From DAOMNN01 sp050486545 (lineage in GTDB: Bacteria > Pseudomonadota > Gammaproteobacteria > Burkholderiales > Rhodocyclaceae), in contig JBJHDM010000003.1 of the NCBI GenBank assembly GCA_050486545.1, forward strand, positions 1 to 64,000: 64,000 bases of DNA, given 5' to 3'. Numbering within the stretch: position 1 is the stretch's first letter; the number at the start of each line of letters is the position of its first letter. This document shows, piece after piece, positions 1 through 7,485 of this stretch. Below the pieces are notes generated by a model, which ran no database searches, had not been told where the DNA came from, and saw only the letters and a list, made by a program, of their open reading frames with translations. Position numbers and translations under genes: made by a program.

Positions 1-28
1 GGACCAAGGGTGGATACGGCGTCCGGCG

Positions 29-67
29 ACTCACTCCCACCGAAGAGCGACTTCAGCGGGAGTGAGT
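29..67. repeat. Perfect 10-bp inverted repeat
   Basis: Arms 29-38 and 58-67 (ACTCACTCCC / GGGAGTGAGT) are exact complements around a 19-base loop that contains a further GAAG/CTTC pair. An 11-base run at 5-15 recurs at 76-86, so the hairpin lies between short direct repeats. No credible gene covers it. It could be a REP-type element or a terminator remnant for a gene left of the window. Confidence 0.6.
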
Positions 68-79
68 GAATAATACAAG

Positions 80-109
80 GGTGGATTCGCGCCAAAGGCG
101 CAATCCACC
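80..109. repeat. Intergenic palindrome with one bulge
   Basis: GGTGGATT (80-87) pairs with AATCCACC (102-109), and GCGCC (89-93) with GGCGC (97-101), leaving one bulged C at 88 and an AAA loop. A 13-bp stem of this kind in a non-coding gap resembles the short GGTGGATT...AATCCACC palindromes dispersed in many proteobacterial chromosomes. That family assignment is from memory, not from a search. Confidence 0.5.
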
Positions 110-196
110 AATGTGCACAACGGGCGCACGGCGGTCGGACAACGAACCGGTGAAGGCCATCGGATTCCGACGTACACCGGTTTCCAAGCGCCGAAT

Positions 197-220
197 GGCG
201 GCTTGCATCGCGAAGCCGCC
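197..220. repeat. 8-bp inverted repeat downstream of the DUF2069 gene
   Basis: GGCGGCTT (197-204) pairs with AAGCCGCC (213-220) over an 8-base loop. It lies 57 bases beyond the stop of the minus-strand gene ending at 277 and could help end that transcript, although no T-tract follows on either strand. The remainder of 1-276 shows no gene. Confidence 0.4.
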
Positions 221-276
221 CTACGCGTTTTGCGTATGCGATTGCCGTGTCCGGTGGCAAGCCCCGGACCCAAGGC

Positions 277-636
277 TCACCGCGAATCCGATCGCTGGCG
301 GGAGGGAGCGGTCGCGCGCGCGAACAGCAATACGACGACGAAGAGCAGCGCGGAGAGGATCGCCTCGGCCAGCGCTAGAACGCCCGTGAGGCCTGGATCG
401 AAGGCACGCATCACGCCTTCCATGAAATAGAACAGCACCAGCATCGACAGCCACTGGTACGTGTATCGACGCCCCTTGAACACGCCGAACAGCGCCGCCA
501 TCAACGGCAGCGCCTTGAGCACCATCCACGACCCCTCCGGACGCAGCGGAGCGAGCCAGCCTTCCCACAGGATGCAAAGCACGATCAGTGCGACCAGCAG
601 CACGCTGGATGCCAGGTTCAGGGCCCGGACCGTCAT
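277..636 (-). CDS. DUF2069 small integral membrane protein
   Basis: This 119-residue protein is almost entirely hydrophobic. Four membrane segments can be seen, at roughly residues 6-27, 37-55, 59-80 and 86-109, with a short basic tail. Size, four-helix layout and the WEGWLAPLRPEGSW stretch between helices 1 and 2 fit the DUF2069 family, whose function is unknown. The ATG overlaps the TGA of the upstream wrbA-like gene by four bases, so the two are probably translationally coupled. The reading frame stays open further upstream, but that part is in the wrong frame over wrbA and has shadow-like composition. I would not guess a function beyond a membrane protein linked to a quinone reductase. 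Confidence 0.8.
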   Translation of the reverse strand: MTVRALNLASSVLLVALIVLCILWEGWLAPLRPEGSWMVLKALPLMAALFGVFKGRRYTYQWLSMLVLFYFMEGVMRAFDPGLTGVLALAEAILSALLFVVVLLFARATAPSRQRSDSR

Positions 637-1232
637 GGCCGGTCCGACAGGTCGCGCGCCACCTGCGCCACCCGCCTCCCCAGCGCCGTTGCGATCCGCT
701 CCTCTTCCGCGGTCAGCCGCGGGTCGCCTTCGCTCCCCGCGACGTGGCTGGCGCCATAGGGCGTGCCCCCACTGCGGGTGCGGTTCAGATCGGGTTCGCT
801 GTAGGGGACCCCTACGATCAACGCGCCGTGATGGAGCAGCGGAATCATCATCGACAGCAATGTGCTCTCCTGGCCACCGTGCAGGCTGGACGAAGAGGTA
901 AACACCCCTGCCGGCTTGCCTTCGAGCGCGCCGTTCACCCAGCTTCCGGCCAAGCCGTCGAGAAAATACTTCATTGGCGCGGCCATGTTCCCGAACCGTG
1001 TCGGACTGCCCAGCACGAGCCCGACGCATTCATCGAGGTCGACGGTCTCGGCATACGGCGGACCGTCGGCCGGGATCTCCTCCGCGACAGCCTCGCAGAC
1101 CGTGGATACGCGCGGCACCGTACGAACCCGCGCCGCCATGCCGGGCACCTGGTGGATGCCCCGCACGACCTGTTCGGCGAGCGCCCGCACCGATCCGCGA
1201 TGACTGTAGTACAGGACGAGGACTTCTTTCAT
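633..1232 (-). CDS. wrbA: WrbA-type NAD(P)H:quinone oxidoreductase
   Basis: This flavodoxin-fold FMN protein (199 residues) reduces quinones by two electrons, which protects against redox cycling. It begins with the flavodoxin strand KEVLVLYYSHRGSV, whose loop binds the FMN phosphate, and carries the family stretches GSPTRFGNMAAPMKYFLD (near residue 75) and TSSSSLHGGQESTLLS (near 110). The length matches WrbA (about 200). I start at the ATG at 1232 rather than an upstream in-frame ATG at 1277 because the flavodoxin strand begins at once and a GGAAG sequence precedes it. Its stop overlaps the start of the DUF2069 gene (ATGA), forming a two-gene unit divergent from the YihY gene. Confidence 0.9.
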   Translation of the reverse strand: MKEVLVLYYSHRGSVRALAEQVVRGIHQVPGMAARVRTVPRVSTVCEAVAEEIPADGPPYAETVDLDECVGLVLGSPTRFGNMAAPMKYFLDGLAGSWVNGALEGKPAGVFTSSSSLHGGQESTLLSMMIPLLHHGALIVGVPYSEPDLNRTRSGGTPYGASHVAGSEGDPRLTAEEERIATALGRRVAQVARDLSDRP

Positions 1233-1300
1233 TGCATTCCGCTTCCAACGAGGCTCACAATTATAACGGTCAGCCACCCGCCCCCGCCCTGCGATATCCG

Positions 1301-2518
1301 ATGCTCCTGGCCCTGCGCGACTTTGCGAGACTGCTTGCCGAACGCTTCATGGCCGTTCGGTGCTTCGAGGTCGCTGGCAGCCTGACCTACACCACGCTGC
1401 TCGCGATCGTCCCGCTCGTGACCGTGACGATCGCATTCTTCAGCCATTTCCCGGCCTTCGAGGAACTCGGCACGGCACTCAATGCCTTTCTCCAGATCAA
1501 CGTCCTGCCCGAACGCGCCGGACAGATCGTCACGGCCTATGCGCTGCAGTTCTCGGAGAAGGCGGCACAGCTGACGTTGATCGGCACGGCCATGCTGATC
1601 GTCACCGTCTTGCTGCTCCTGCACACGATCGAGGGCGTCTTCAACGACATCTGGGGGGTACGGCATTCGCGCCCCGTCGTCACCCGGCTCGCCGTCTACT
1701 GGGTCGCCCTCACGCTCGGTCCGATGGCTCTTGCGGGCAGCATCTTCGCGACCGGCCAGCTCGTGGCGACCTCCGTAGCCTGGGTCGGTGGGGGTCGCCA
1801 CGTCGGAATGTTCACGGCCACGGTGGTCCCCGTCACCCTCCTGGGCGCCCTGTTCAGTTTTCTCTACTTCGCCGTTCCGAACCATCCCGTGCGGGCGCTT
1901 CACGCCCTGATCGGAGGATTTTCGGCCGCCGTCGCATTCGTGCTGATGCAGCGCCTGCTGGGGATGTTCATCGTCCTATCACCGACCTACACCCTCGTTT
2001 ATGGCACCTTTGCAGCCCTGCCGATCTTCCTGCTCTGGCTCTACCTCTCCTGGGCGGTCGTACTGCTCGGCGCAATTCTCGCCGCCACCTTTCCCGCCTT
2101 CTTCGAGCGGCGCCAGTTCTCCCCTGGGTTTCCCGGCGATCGGGCCTGCGCGGCCATCAACATGCTGGTCGCTCTCGCCCAGGGACAGCGGGAAGGTCTG
2201 ACCTGTCCGTTCGAGACGTTGAACGAGCAGGCCGGCATTACGCACGACCAGACCGAAGCGCTGTTGGGCGAGATGCGGGATGCCGGCTGGATAGCCCGCA
2301 CCGAGGACGAGCGCTGGGTGCTCAGCACCCACCCGGATCGGTTGTCGCTGAGAGCCGTCATCGAACGCTTTGCACTGTCCCCGGACGGCTGGGCGAATGC
2401 CTGCGCCGAACAATCCGCTGCGGCCGTCGCCGGACGCGTTCATTCGGCCCTGTGCGCCGCCGACCTCACCCTCTCCGAACTGGCCGGGGAGACCGGCAAG
2501 CCGACTCAGATCGGATAG
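1301..2518 (+). CDS. YihY/BrkB-family inner membrane protein with C-terminal winged-helix extension
   Basis: The protein is 405 residues. An N-terminal region of about 270 residues carries six membrane segments, starting with SLTYTTLLAIVPLVTVTIAF near residue 28, and matches the YihY/BrkB family (formerly misnamed ribonuclease BN). The last 120 residues are soluble and look like a winged helix (an ALAQGQREGLTC...LNEQAGI... helix-turn-helix pattern), an extension seen in betaproteobacterial members. The role is unknown; transport or envelope maintenance has been suggested for relatives. The ATG at 1301 is chosen because upstream in-frame sequence lies over the divergent wrbA gene. The 3' end overlaps the convergent gene at 2506 by 13 bases. 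Confidence 0.85.
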   Translation: MLLALRDFARLLAERFMAVRCFEVAGSLTYTTLLAIVPLVTVTIAFFSHFPAFEELGTALNAFLQINVLPERAGQIVTAYALQFSEKAAQLTLIGTAMLIVTVLLLLHTIEGVFNDIWGVRHSRPVVTRLAVYWVALTLGPMALAGSIFATGQLVATSVAWVGGGRHVGMFTATVVPVTLLGALFSFLYFAVPNHPVRALHALIGGFSAAVAFVLMQRLLGMFIVLSPTYTLVYGTFAALPIFLLWLYLSWAVVLLGAILAATFPAFFERRQFSPGFPGDRACAAINMLVALAQGQREGLTCPFETLNEQAGITHDQTEALLGEMRDAGWIARTEDERWVLSTHPDRLSLRAVIERFALSPDGWANACAEQSAAAVAGRVHSALCAADLTLSELAGETGKPTQIG

Positions 2519-4065
2519 GGGTCGACCTCGTACTGGAACAGTTCGACGTTCGCCGTCTGCATGTCCAGACTCAGCACCCGTCCCTGGGCGACGTAGACGT
2601 GCTCGCCTTCGCGCACCATCACGAACCGGCGGGAGCTGTAGGTGCCCGCCGGAGCGAGGATGGCAGGATTCCGACGCTGCGGCGTGGACGCCGGAAGCAC
2701 CAGGGCGGGCGAGGTCGCGCGCAATCCCCCACCCCGAAATGCAATCGAGATCGGCACACAGGATTCCGCGATGACCTGCAGGCCGAGTTCGACCTCGTCG
2801 GCATGATCGCCCCGAATCCAGCGCACGATACAGATCGACCAAGGGTAGCCGGCATCACGCCTCAAGGCCAGCGCCATTCCCGCGCTCAGTTCTCCTTCGA
2901 CGCCCGATACGCTGATGATCGCGTACCCGCCCGGGCTCTCGTTATAGACCATCCATTCGGTCATCGCGGTCGGTGCCCTGCCTGTCCGATGCAGGCGCCA
3001 GATCGCTCGAAGTCCTTGGCAGACCTGGACGGTATAGAGCTGCTTTCGACGTGGATGCTCGCGGCTGGGCGGCGTTGCCCATCGTTGGTGCATGCGCCGC
3101 AGCAGCGACAGCGCTTCGTTCGGGGTGAGCCCGACCGGAAGCCCCGATGCCTCCGGCTCGAGCAGTTCACCATCCCGCTCCAACCCGACCACCTCGGCAT
3201 CGGCAATGCGACGTTCCAGCCAGTCGATCTGCTCGGCCACCCGTCGCGCCAACATGAGCGCGCGAAAATAGATCAGTCCGTCGCTGACCGGCGGCACCCG
3301 CCGGATCAACGCCACCGGGCCGCCCTGCTGTTCGGACTCGACCCAGAAGACCGCATTTTCGGGCTGCATCGGATGCCTGGACAGTTCGACCGCCGATGCC
3401 GCGACCTCGAGGTAGTCGTGAATCCAGAGCAATTCGCGGGCGGTCAGGCTCTCGGGCTGCATGGCCGACAACGCGCACATTCGCTTGAACTCCAGCGCAA
3501 CGGCCGCAGGCGCCGCATCCGGCCCACGGGAGCTCGTTCCGACGAACGAGCCGCGAATCAAGGCATGCGCCGACTGCCAGATCGGGTTTGGCGGTTCGAT
3601 CCCCCCCATGCAGGCGAGCAGGAACGCCTCGTCGACGAGGCGCAGTCCCGTCGCCGCCAGCTCGGTGCGGGTCTCGGCCTCGGACCGTGCGCCATCCGCA
3701 GCCGGGTGTTCGGCGAGGCGCAGGAAACACGCCGATACGGCAACCAGCGTATTGACGAGGACACAGACCGCGTCATGCAGTTCGCGCGGCAAAGGCAACG
3801 CTGCGCTCAGCAAGCGCGGCTTGAAACGGTCGCTCACATCCAGGCAGCGCAGCGCAGCAGGGCCGGCACAGCGATAGACTTCGTCGATTCCGACCGATGG
3901 CACGGACAGTGCGGAAACGTGCCCGTCCAGGAGTCCCAGGTCGTCCAGGCAGTCGTCTGCCGGCTCTCCGGACAACCACTCGAGCATCGGGGCGATCCAC
4001 TCCGGATCGCGGGTCGGGACGGTCATTTCGAGAATTCCGCTTTTTATTCGGTCCAGGCGATACAT
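2506..4065 (-). CDS. Conserved-looking protein of unknown function (about 519 aa)
   Basis: I do not recognise this protein. It has no signal peptide and no clear membrane segment, so it is probably cytosolic. The N-terminal 330 residues are helical and leucine-rich. The last 130 residues are strand-rich, with a MVYNESPGGYAI stretch that recalls the D/NxSxxG motif of PilZ domains, but no RxxxR motif precedes it, so a c-di-GMP role is only a weak possibility. Codon use matches the neighbours. The start is uncertain: ATG at 4065 gives 519 residues; ATG at 4026 gives 506 and has a GGAATT sequence upstream. It is divergent from rpsP and convergent with the YihY gene. Confidence 0.65.
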   Translation of the reverse strand: MYRLDRIKSGILEMTVPTRDPEWIAPMLEWLSGEPADDCLDDLGLLDGHVSALSVPSVGIDEVYRCAGPAALRCLDVSDRFKPRLLSAALPLPRELHDAVCVLVNTLVAVSACFLRLAEHPAADGARSEAETRTELAATGLRLVDEAFLLACMGGIEPPNPIWQSAHALIRGSFVGTSSRGPDAAPAAVALEFKRMCALSAMQPESLTARELLWIHDYLEVAASAVELSRHPMQPENAVFWVESEQQGGPVALIRRVPPVSDGLIYFRALMLARRVAEQIDWLERRIADAEVVGLERDGELLEPEASGLPVGLTPNEALSLLRRMHQRWATPPSREHPRRKQLYTVQVCQGLRAIWRLHRTGRAPTAMTEWMVYNESPGGYAIISVSGVEGELSAGMALALRRDAGYPWSICIVRWIRGDHADEVELGLQVIAESCVPISIAFRGGGLRATSPALVLPASTPQRRNPAILAPAGTYSSRRFVMVREGEHVYVAQGRVLSLDMQTANVELFQYEVDPYPI

Positions 4066-4173
4066 TCTATTCAAGTTCAGACCGTTTTGCGGCCGTTCCG
4101 CTCCATCGAACGCGGACGATCCGCCACTTGAAGCCCCTTCGTCGACCTCCCGCCCTGTAAATCCACAGGCTTC

Positions 4174-4202
4174 TTGCTCATGAATGCGGATTCGATTAAA
4201 AT
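4174..4202 (+). promoter_or_regulatory. Sigma-70 promoter of the rpsP operon
   Basis: TTGCTC (4174-4179) and TAAAAT (4197-4202) are separated by 17 bases, close to the consensus. They lie 46 bases upstream of the rpsP start, which has an AAGGAA ribosome binding site at 4237-4242. Confidence 0.65.
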
Positions 4203-4247
4203 TTCCTGCTTTTCGCATCCCGCTACAGAACACCACAAGGAAATCAG

Positions 4248-4499
4248 ATGGTCGTCATTCGCCTTGCCCGTGGTGGCGCCAAGAAGCGCCCCTTCTACAA
4301 CATCGTTGCCGCCGACAAGCGTGACCGCCGCGACGGTCGCTTCATCGAGCGTGTCGGGTATTTCAACCCGGTCGCCGCCGAATCGGAAAAAGGTCTCGTG
4401 ATCAACAGCGAGCGTCTCGCCTACTGGACGCAGCACGGCGCACAGGTCTCCCCGACGGTTGCACGGTTGGTCAAGCAGGCGGCGAAAGCCGCGGCCTGA
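4248..4499 (+). CDS. rpsP: 30S ribosomal protein S16
   Basis: S16 is a small-subunit protein needed for 30S assembly. The 83-residue sequence opens with the highly conserved MVVIRLARGGAKKRPFYN and continues with DRRDGRFIERVGYFNP, both hallmarks of S16, and has the usual length. It is the first gene of the classical rpsP-rimM-trmD-rplS operon, with a good promoter and ribosome binding site directly upstream. rimM follows after 22 bases. Confidence 0.98.
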   Translation: MVVIRLARGGAKKRPFYNIVAADKRDRRDGRFIERVGYFNPVAAESEKGLVINSERLAYWTQHGAQVSPTVARLVKQAAKAAA

Positions 4500-4521
4500 A
4501 CGGTTCGAGACGGGCCGAGCC

Positions 4522-5028
4522 ATGATCGTACTGGGGCGGATCGTCGCCCCGTTCGGCGTCAAGGGCTGGGTCCGGGTGGTTCCATACGGGGACGACCCGC
4601 TCGAATGGGGAGCAATGGCCCACTGGTGGGTCGCGGCGAACCCCGATTCCCCGGACGATACGTGGAAGCCGCTCGCATTGAGCGAGTGCCGCGCTCACGG
4701 TGACGGCCTGATCGCATCGTTCGAGGGCGTTGCGGACCGCAATGCGGCAGAACAGCTCAAGGGTTGGTACGTAGGCGCGGCTCGCGAGGCGCTGCCGGAT
4801 CCCGCCGAGAACGAATACTACTGGCACGACCTGGTCGGCATGCAGGTCGAGAGCCTCGAGGGCGAAGCGCTCGGGACTGTCGAGGGGCTGATCTCGACCG
4901 GCGCACATGACGTGCTCCGGGTACTGGACGGCGAAGCGGAGCGGTTGATCCCGTTCGTCGCCGCCTACGCAGTAGAGGTCGACCTCGACCGGCAACGGAT
5001 CCGGGTTGACTGGCAGAAGGACTGGTGA
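4522..5028 (+). CDS. rimM: Ribosome maturation factor RimM
   Basis: RimM assists 30S subunit maturation by binding S19 near the 16S rRNA head. The 168-residue protein has the N-terminal RimM barrel (ILGRIVAPFGVKGWVRV-type opening, then the EQLKGWYVG segment) and a C-terminal PRC-barrel (YYWHDLVGMQVESLEGEALG... to VDLDRQRIRVDW). I use the ATG at 4522; an in-frame start at 4459 would run into rpsP. The stop overlaps the GTG start of trmD by four bases, indicating coupled translation. Confidence 0.96.
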   Translation: MIVLGRIVAPFGVKGWVRVVPYGDDPLEWGAMAHWWVAANPDSPDDTWKPLALSECRAHGDGLIASFEGVADRNAAEQLKGWYVGAAREALPDPAENEYYWHDLVGMQVESLEGEALGTVEGLISTGAHDVLRVLDGEAERLIPFVAAYAVEVDLDRQRIRVDWQKDW

Positions 5029-5810
5029 AACAGGTGGCACCGACGGGTACGGCAAGACGCTACGACGTGGTCACGCTGTTTCCGGAGATGTTCGCGGCGA
5101 TCACCGCAAGCGGCATCACCCGGCGGGCGCAGGAGCGAGGTTTGTACGAACTGGCGTTCCATAACCCGCGGGACTTCGCAACGGATGTACACCGCACCGT
5201 GGACGACCGGCCCTACGGCGGCGGCCCCGGAATGGTCATGATCGCCGGCCCGCTCGAGGCTGCAATCGAGCAGGCCCGGGCGGCTCAGACTCAGCGAACG
5301 GGGAGCCCCGGAAAAGTGATCTGCCTGTCGCCGCAGGGAAACAGACTGGATCACGCCAAGGTGGTCGAACTTGCGGAACATCGGTCGCTGGTTCTGCTGT
5401 GTGGACGATACGAGGGCATCGATCAGCGGCTGATCGATGCCTGCGTCGATGAGGAGCTCTCGTTGGGAGACTACGTCCTGTCGGGCGGAGAACTTCCCGC
5501 GATGGTCCTGCTTGATGCGATGATCCGGCATTTGCCGGGTGCGTTGAACGATGCCGGTTCGGCGCAGGAGGATTCGTTCGTGGAGGGTCTGTTGGACTGC
5601 CCTCATTACACGCGCCCCGAAACGTACCGTGGGGCCGAAGTGCCGGCGGTGCTGTTGTCGGGCAATCATGAGGCGATCCGTCGCTGGCGACTGAAGCAGT
5701 CGCTCGGGCGCACATGGGATCGGCGACGGGACCTGCTGGAGGGTCGTCGCCTGAGCAAGGAAGAAGCGACCTTGCTCGAGGAGTACCGGAAGGAATCCGG
5801 AGCGTCCTGA
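5025..5810 (+). CDS. trmD: tRNA (guanine-N1)-methyltransferase TrmD
   Basis: TrmD methylates G37 of tRNAs with S-adenosylmethionine, which prevents frameshifting. The 261-residue protein shows the SPOUT trefoil-knot motifs RPYGGGPGMVM (near residue 66), LLCGRYEGIDQR (near 125) and LGDYVLSGGELPA (near 146). The start is GTG at 5025, in a GTGA overlap with the rimM stop. The length is slightly above the usual 250, because of a short N-terminal lead before YDVVTLFPEMF. Confidence 0.97.
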   Translation: MKQVAPTGTARRYDVVTLFPEMFAAITASGITRRAQERGLYELAFHNPRDFATDVHRTVDDRPYGGGPGMVMIAGPLEAAIEQARAAQTQRTGSPGKVICLSPQGNRLDHAKVVELAEHRSLVLLCGRYEGIDQRLIDACVDEELSLGDYVLSGGELPAMVLLDAMIRHLPGALNDAGSAQEDSFVEGLLDCPHYTRPETYRGAEVPAVLLSGNHEAIRRWRLKQSLGRTWDRRRDLLEGRRLSKEEATLLEEYRKESGAS

Positions 5811-5842
5811 GCGCATCGCGCGTCAGGGGGTCCGCGCAGGAT

Positions 5843-5904
5843 GGGGTGGGGAAATCCCCCCCCGATTACAAACCGCACGCATCAGCCTCGGCTGCTCTGC
5901 GTGC
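5843..5904 (+). ncRNA. Structured leader between trmD and rplS
   Basis: Two hairpins fill the 128-base gap. In the first, GGGG-T-GGGG (5843-5851) faces a run of eight C (5856-5863). In the second, GCACGCA (5875-5881) pairs with TGCGTGC (5898-5904) and encloses CAGCC/GGCTG (5883-5887 / 5890-5894). The rplS ribosome binding site follows 23 bases later. L19 leaders that autoregulate are known in Firmicutes; an equivalent role here is inference. Confidence 0.4.
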
Positions 5905-5938
5905 AAGGCCAAGCGCCATTGAAACGAAGGAGTCGTAG

Positions 5939-6328
5939 ATGAACCTCATTCAGCAGTTGGAACAGGAAGAGATCGCCCGTCTCACCGAAGGACGGACCAT
6001 TCCCGAATTCGCTCCGGGCGACACCGTGGTCGTTCAGGTCAAGGTGAAGGAAGGCAACCGTGAGCGTCTCCAGGCCTACGAAGGCGTGGTCATCGCCAAG
6101 CGCAATCGCGGCCTGAACTCCTCGTTCATCGTGCGCAAGATCTCCTCGGGAGAAGGCGTCGAGCGAACCTTCCAGACCTATTCGCCGCTGATCGGCGGCA
6201 TCGAGGTCAAGCGCCGCGGGGATGTCCGGCGTGCCAAGCTCTACTACTTGCGTCAGCGCTCCGGCAAGTCCGCGCGCATCAAGGAAAAGCTCAACTTCAA
6301 GGGCGGGGCGAAGAGCAAGCAGGACTGA
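5939..6328 (+). CDS. rplS: 50S ribosomal protein L19
   Basis: L19 sits at the 30S-50S interface. The 129-residue protein has the conserved FAPGDTVVVQVKVKEGNRER, LQAYEGVVIAKRNRG and ERTFQTYSPLI segments and a basic C-terminal tail. An AAGGAG ribosome binding site (5927-5932) precedes the ATG. It is the last gene of the rpsP operon and is followed by a strong hairpin at 6356-6380. Confidence 0.98.
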   Translation: MNLIQQLEQEEIARLTEGRTIPEFAPGDTVVVQVKVKEGNRERLQAYEGVVIAKRNRGLNSSFIVRKISSGEGVERTFQTYSPLIGGIEVKRRGDVRRAKLYYLRQRSGKSARIKEKLNFKGGAKSKQD

Positions 6329-6355
6329 TCGATCCGGAACCGTCGTTCCATCGAA

Positions 6356-6380
6356 AACGGGCTCCTTCGTGGAGCCCGTT
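6356..6380. terminator. Bidirectional intrinsic terminator between rplS and lptG
   Basis: AACGGGCTCC (6356-6365) pairs perfectly with GGAGCCCGTT (6371-6380) around a TTCGT loop. For the minus-strand lptG transcript the stem is followed by a short T-run (the AAAA at 6354-6357 read in reverse). For rplS the stem is present but the T-tract is poor. It lies between two converging operons. Confidence 0.75.
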
Positions 6381-6405
6381 GCCGTTTACGGTGACCGAAC
6401 CCGGA

Positions 6406-7485
6406 TCAGCGCCGCTCCACCCTGGAGAGCATCACGGCTGCCGCCCCGAGAAATACCAGGCTGGGCGTGAGCGCAACCAGGGCCGGCTGCCAGGAATGAA
6501 TCACGCCGAGGTTCGAGAACAACCCGTTGAGAAAGTGGAAGCCGACCCCCAGCATGACCCCAAGGAATACCTTCACGCTCACCCCGCCCATGCGGTCGTG
6601 CGTCAGCGCGAACGGCAGCGCGAGCGCCATCATCACGAGCACGGCGAACGGATAGAGAAGCTTCTTCCATAACGCGATCTCGAACCGGTTGGCATTCTGC
6701 CGGTTTTCCTTGAGATGGCTGATATAGGCATACAGCGTACCGACCGACATCCGCTCCGGAGCCACCATCAGGACGCTCAGGACCTCGGGAGAAAGATCGG
6801 AACGCCAGGTGATCTCGGGAAGTTCCAGGACCTCTGTCCGCTCCCCGTGAAAACGCGTCTGGACCACCCCGCTCAATCTCCACACCCTTTCCGCGGTATC
6901 GTATTCGCCTCGGGACGCCTCGCTGATCGAAATCAAGGCCTGCCGGGTATCGAACTCGAACACGCGCACGCGCTCCATGCTGCGATCGGGGTGAACGGTG
7001 CGCACGTTGATGAAGCTGCTCCGGTCCTTGACCCACAGCCCCGAGCGCAACTGGTGCGAGACGGGAGAACCGGTGACCGTCAACCGCCACTGCTGGGCTG
7101 TACGCTCGGCCGGCGGTGCGAGATATTCCCCGAACACGAAGGTCAGGCCCACGAACAGCAACCCGATTCCGCCCAAGGTACGCAACATCGCGGCGGTTGC
7201 CATGCCGGAAGCGCGCATGACCGTGATCTCGGAGTTCTTCGAGAGTGTCGTGAGGGCATACAGCGTCCCGATCAACACGACGACCGGAAGCAGCTCGTAG
7301 ACCCGTCCCGGCAGGATCATCGCCACGTAGAGGAGCGCGTGCTGGGCCTCGTATCCGTCGCGCCCGATCGACTCCAGCTCGTTGATGAAATCGAAGAACG
7401 CGAACAGGCCGAGAAACGCCAGTAGAACGACCCCGGTTGCGCCGATGATCTCGCGGGCAAGATAACGTGTCAGTACCGACGTCAC
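6406..7485 (-). CDS. lptG: LPS export permease LptG
   Basis: LptG is one of two membrane subunits of the LptB2FG transporter, which extracts lipopolysaccharide from the inner membrane and hands it to LptC and LptA. The 359-residue protein has three N-terminal membrane helices (first near residues 14-34), a periplasmic beta-jellyroll of about 150 residues, and three C-terminal helices that include ALALPFALTHDRMGGVSVKV, the region after the jellyroll typical of LptG. Its ATG overlaps the lptF stop by four bases, as in most proteobacteria. Confidence 0.93.
   Translation of the reverse strand: MTSVLTRYLAREIIGATGVVLLAFLGLFAFFDFINELESIGRDGYEAQHALLYVAMILPGRVYELLPVVVLIGTLYALTTLSKNSEITVMRASGMATAAMLRTLGGIGLLFVGLTFVFGEYLAPPAERTAQQWRLTVTGSPVSHQLRSGLWVKDRSSFINVRTVHPDRSMERVRVFEFDTRQALISISEASRGEYDTAERVWRLSGVVQTRFHGERTEVLELPEITWRSDLSPEVLSVLMVAPERMSVGTLYAYISHLKENRQNANRFEIALWKKLLYPFAVLVMMALALPFALTHDRMGGVSVKVFLGVMLGVGFHFLNGLFSNLGVIHSWQPALVALTPSLVFLGAAAVMLSRVERR

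Noticed and set aside
1360..4131. A 923-residue plus-strand open frame
   Set aside because: It is the antisense and shifted-frame shadow of the YihY gene and of the minus-strand gene at 2506-4065; composition is Arg/His-rich without domains, as expected in GC-rich shadows.
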